Of a DNA stretch of 64,000 nt, positions 62,745 to 64,000 are shown piece by piece. The stretch's first letter is position 1. The number at the start of each line of letters is the position of its first letter. The stretch is from NCBI GenBank assembly GCA_022843585.1, contig JALHNJ010000001.1:372001-436000 (forward strand). The letters run 5' to 3'. Origin of the DNA: Chitinophagaceae bacterium. Its GTDB lineage: Bacteria; Bacteroidota; Bacteroidia; Chitinophagales; Chitinophagaceae. Made by a program: the position numbers and the translations under genes. Below the pieces are notes generated by a model. The model saw nothing but the letters and a program-made list of their open reading frames with translations, searched no databases and was not told the DNA's origin.

Positions 62745-64000
62745 GTGAATAAGGCATCGCTGTATTTTTTCTTAGCATTTATTGTTACTTCGCTAAGTTG
62801 TCAGCAAAGTAAAAAAGAGCCTCCCTTGTTTTCTTTACAGGAAAATACAGGTATTGATTTTAAGAACATAATTCAAAACACTCCTGATTTTAATATTTTC
62901 AGTTATCGCAATTTTTACAATGGCGGCGGTGTAGCTATCGGGGATATTAATAACGATGGACTATCAGATGTTTTTTTTACCGCTAACATGGGTAGCAACA
63001 AACTGTATTTGAACAAAGGAAATTTTCAATTTGAAGATATTTCTGTAAAAGCCGGATTTATTCCAAAAAATGACTGGAGTACGGGTATTGTGTTTGTTGA
63101 TATTAATTACGATGGTTGGTTAGATATTTTTATCTGCAATGCAGGCTACGTCAATGGCCAAATTCCAAAAAGTCAATTATATATTAATAATAAAGACCTC
63201 ACCTTTACGGAGAAAGCGGATGAATACGGTTTGACCAATGAAGGAGGTTATACTACCCATGCTGCTTTTTTTGATTATGATTTAGATGGGGATTTAGATT
63301 GTTTTATTGTCAACAATAGTTTTATTCCGGTAAATACATTGAACTATGCAAACAAAAGAAATTTAAGAGCACCTGATTGGCCTGTTGCTGATTTTTTGAA
63401 AGGCGGAGGAGATCATCTTTATCGAAATGATGGCGACAAATTTGTAGATGTAAGTAAAGAAGCCGGTATTTATGGTAGCCTTATTAGTTTTGGATTGGGA
63501 GTTACCATAGGCGATGTGAATGGGGATCATTATCCGGACGTTTATGTTTCGAATGACTTTTTTGAAAGAGATTACCTATACATTAATAAGAAAGATGGAA
63601 CTTTTAAAGATGAAATAGAAGAATGGACCCAGCATGTTAGTCACTCATCAATGGGAGCGGATATGGGTGATATTAATAACGACGGTTTTCCTGATATTTT
63701 TACTACAGATATGCTGCCTGATGATGATTACAGGTTAAAAGCAAATACTTCTTTTGATAATATCGATGTAAACAGGCTGAAAGAAAAATCGGGATTTTAT
63801 TACCAGTACACACAAAATACATTACAGGTAAATACGCAGAATAACAGGTTTGCAGAAACTGGGTATTACAGTGGGGTAGCTGCCTCCGACTGGAGTTGGG
63901 GCGGATTAATTTTTGATGCAGACAATGATGGCCTTTCTGATATTTTTGTATGTAACGGTATTTACAAAGATGTAACCAACCAGGATTTTATTGATTTTTT
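62745..64000 (+). CDS. FG-GAP/VCBS-repeat lipoprotein of the ASPIC/UnbV type (partial)
   Basis: Open from a GTG start at 62745 to the end of the window (418 full codons, no stop), so the 3' end is missing. The start gives a lipoprotein signal (FIVTSLSC, Cys18). The body has repeated calcium-binding FG-GAP/VCBS motifs: GVAIGDINNDGLSDVFFTAN, DYDLDGDLDCF, GDVNGDHYPDVYVSNDFF, GDINNDGFPDIF and DADNDGLSDIF. Such proteins usually end in an ASPIC/UnbV domain and are often found after susCD pairs; that domain lies outside the window. Probably a surface binding protein of the same locus, but separated from susD by the terminator. Confidence 0.85.
   Translation, partial: MNKASLYFFLAFIVTSLSCQQSKKEPPLFSLQENTGIDFKNIIQNTPDFNIFSYRNFYNGGGVAIGDINNDGLSDVFFTANMGSNKLYLNKGNFQFEDISVKAGFIPKNDWSTGIVFVDINYDGWLDIFICNAGYVNGQIPKSQLYINNKDLTFTEKADEYGLTNEGGYTTHAAFFDYDLDGDLDCFIVNNSFIPVNTLNYANKRNLRAPDWPVADFLKGGGDHLYRNDGDKFVDVSKEAGIYGSLISFGLGVTIGDVNGDHYPDVYVSNDFFERDYLYINKKDGTFKDEIEEWTQHVSHSSMGADMGDINNDGFPDIFTTDMLPDDDYRLKANTSFDNIDVNRLKEKSGFYYQYTQNTLQVNTQNNRFAETGYYSGVAASDWSWGGLIFDADNDGLSDIFVCNGIYKDVTNQDFIDF

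Overview
The window reads as chromosomal DNA of a Bacteroidota bacterium, most likely of the Chitinophagaceae/Chitinophagales type. The grounds are an AT-rich genome, exact TAnnTTTG (-7) promoter elements often only 3-9 bases before start codons, little Shine-Dalgarno signal, several type IX secretion (T9SS) C-terminal sorting domains, a SusC/SusD pair, an S46 dipeptidyl peptidase and many lipoproteins. This is inferred from family content; no 16S or other marker RNA is present, and I saw no tRNA, rRNA, CRISPR array or intact insertion sequence.

Layout. 0-11.7 kb is housekeeping: metF, a two-domain parvulin chaperone, a TlpA-like thiol oxidoreductase, rlmD, two adjacent rhomboid-family genes (the second without the catalytic His), an EEP hydrolase and cysS. 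11.8-19.8 kb carries a fasciclin lipoprotein, a LytS/LytTR two-component pair, an amidohydrolase, an AlkA-like glycosylase and a TraB-ECF sigma-membrane protein cluster. 19.9-22.6 kb is a small accessory patch (methyltransferase, propeller lipoprotein, hypothetical). 22.7-31.5 kb has a dipeptide epimerase, envelope proteins, an S46 peptidase, a GH18 chitinase-like lipoprotein, obgE and a T9SS cargo gene. 31.5-40.3 kb holds three related T9SS cargo genes with shared leaders, shared C-terminal modules and shared 3' regions. 40.3-47.3 kb is the phenylacetate (paa) locus: tetR-paaE-HNH gene, then paaA-B-C-D-G-I-Y, all on the minus strand. 47.5-56.7 kb has a PfkB kinase, a Cys-repeat protein, a lamin-tail/T9SS protein, asd with a probable attenuator, a DUF2461 protein, a second HNH gene, ligA and a Nudix-type regulator. 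56.7-64 kb is a LacI regulator diverging from susC-susD, followed by an FG-GAP/UnbV-type lipoprotein cut by the window end.

How the genes work together. The paa genes make the ring 1,2-epoxidase of phenylacetyl-CoA (PaaABCE), its maturation factor (PaaD), the oxepin-forming isomerase (PaaG) and a rescue thioesterase (PaaI); PaaZ, PaaK and the beta-oxidation steps are not here. LacI and susCD look like a glycan or sugar uptake locus, with the Nudix regulator as a possible second sugar sensor.

Main points of interest: (1) a complete candidate transcription attenuator before asd: a 14-codon leader rich in Thr/Lys, a 12-bp antiterminator starting right after the leader stop codon, and a 9-bp terminator with T7; (2) several families of small palindromic or heptad repeats inserted in frame inside coding genes (three in one propeller gene, one each in paaD, paaE and cysS) as well as between genes; (3) a 3'-UTR element, repeated after each of the three T9SS genes, that is complementary to the start-codon region of the same genes; (4) T9SS paralogues with near-identical C-terminal modules and unlike passengers; (5) two free-standing NUMOD4-HNH proteins with C-terminal helix-turn-helix regions, one of them inside the paa locus.
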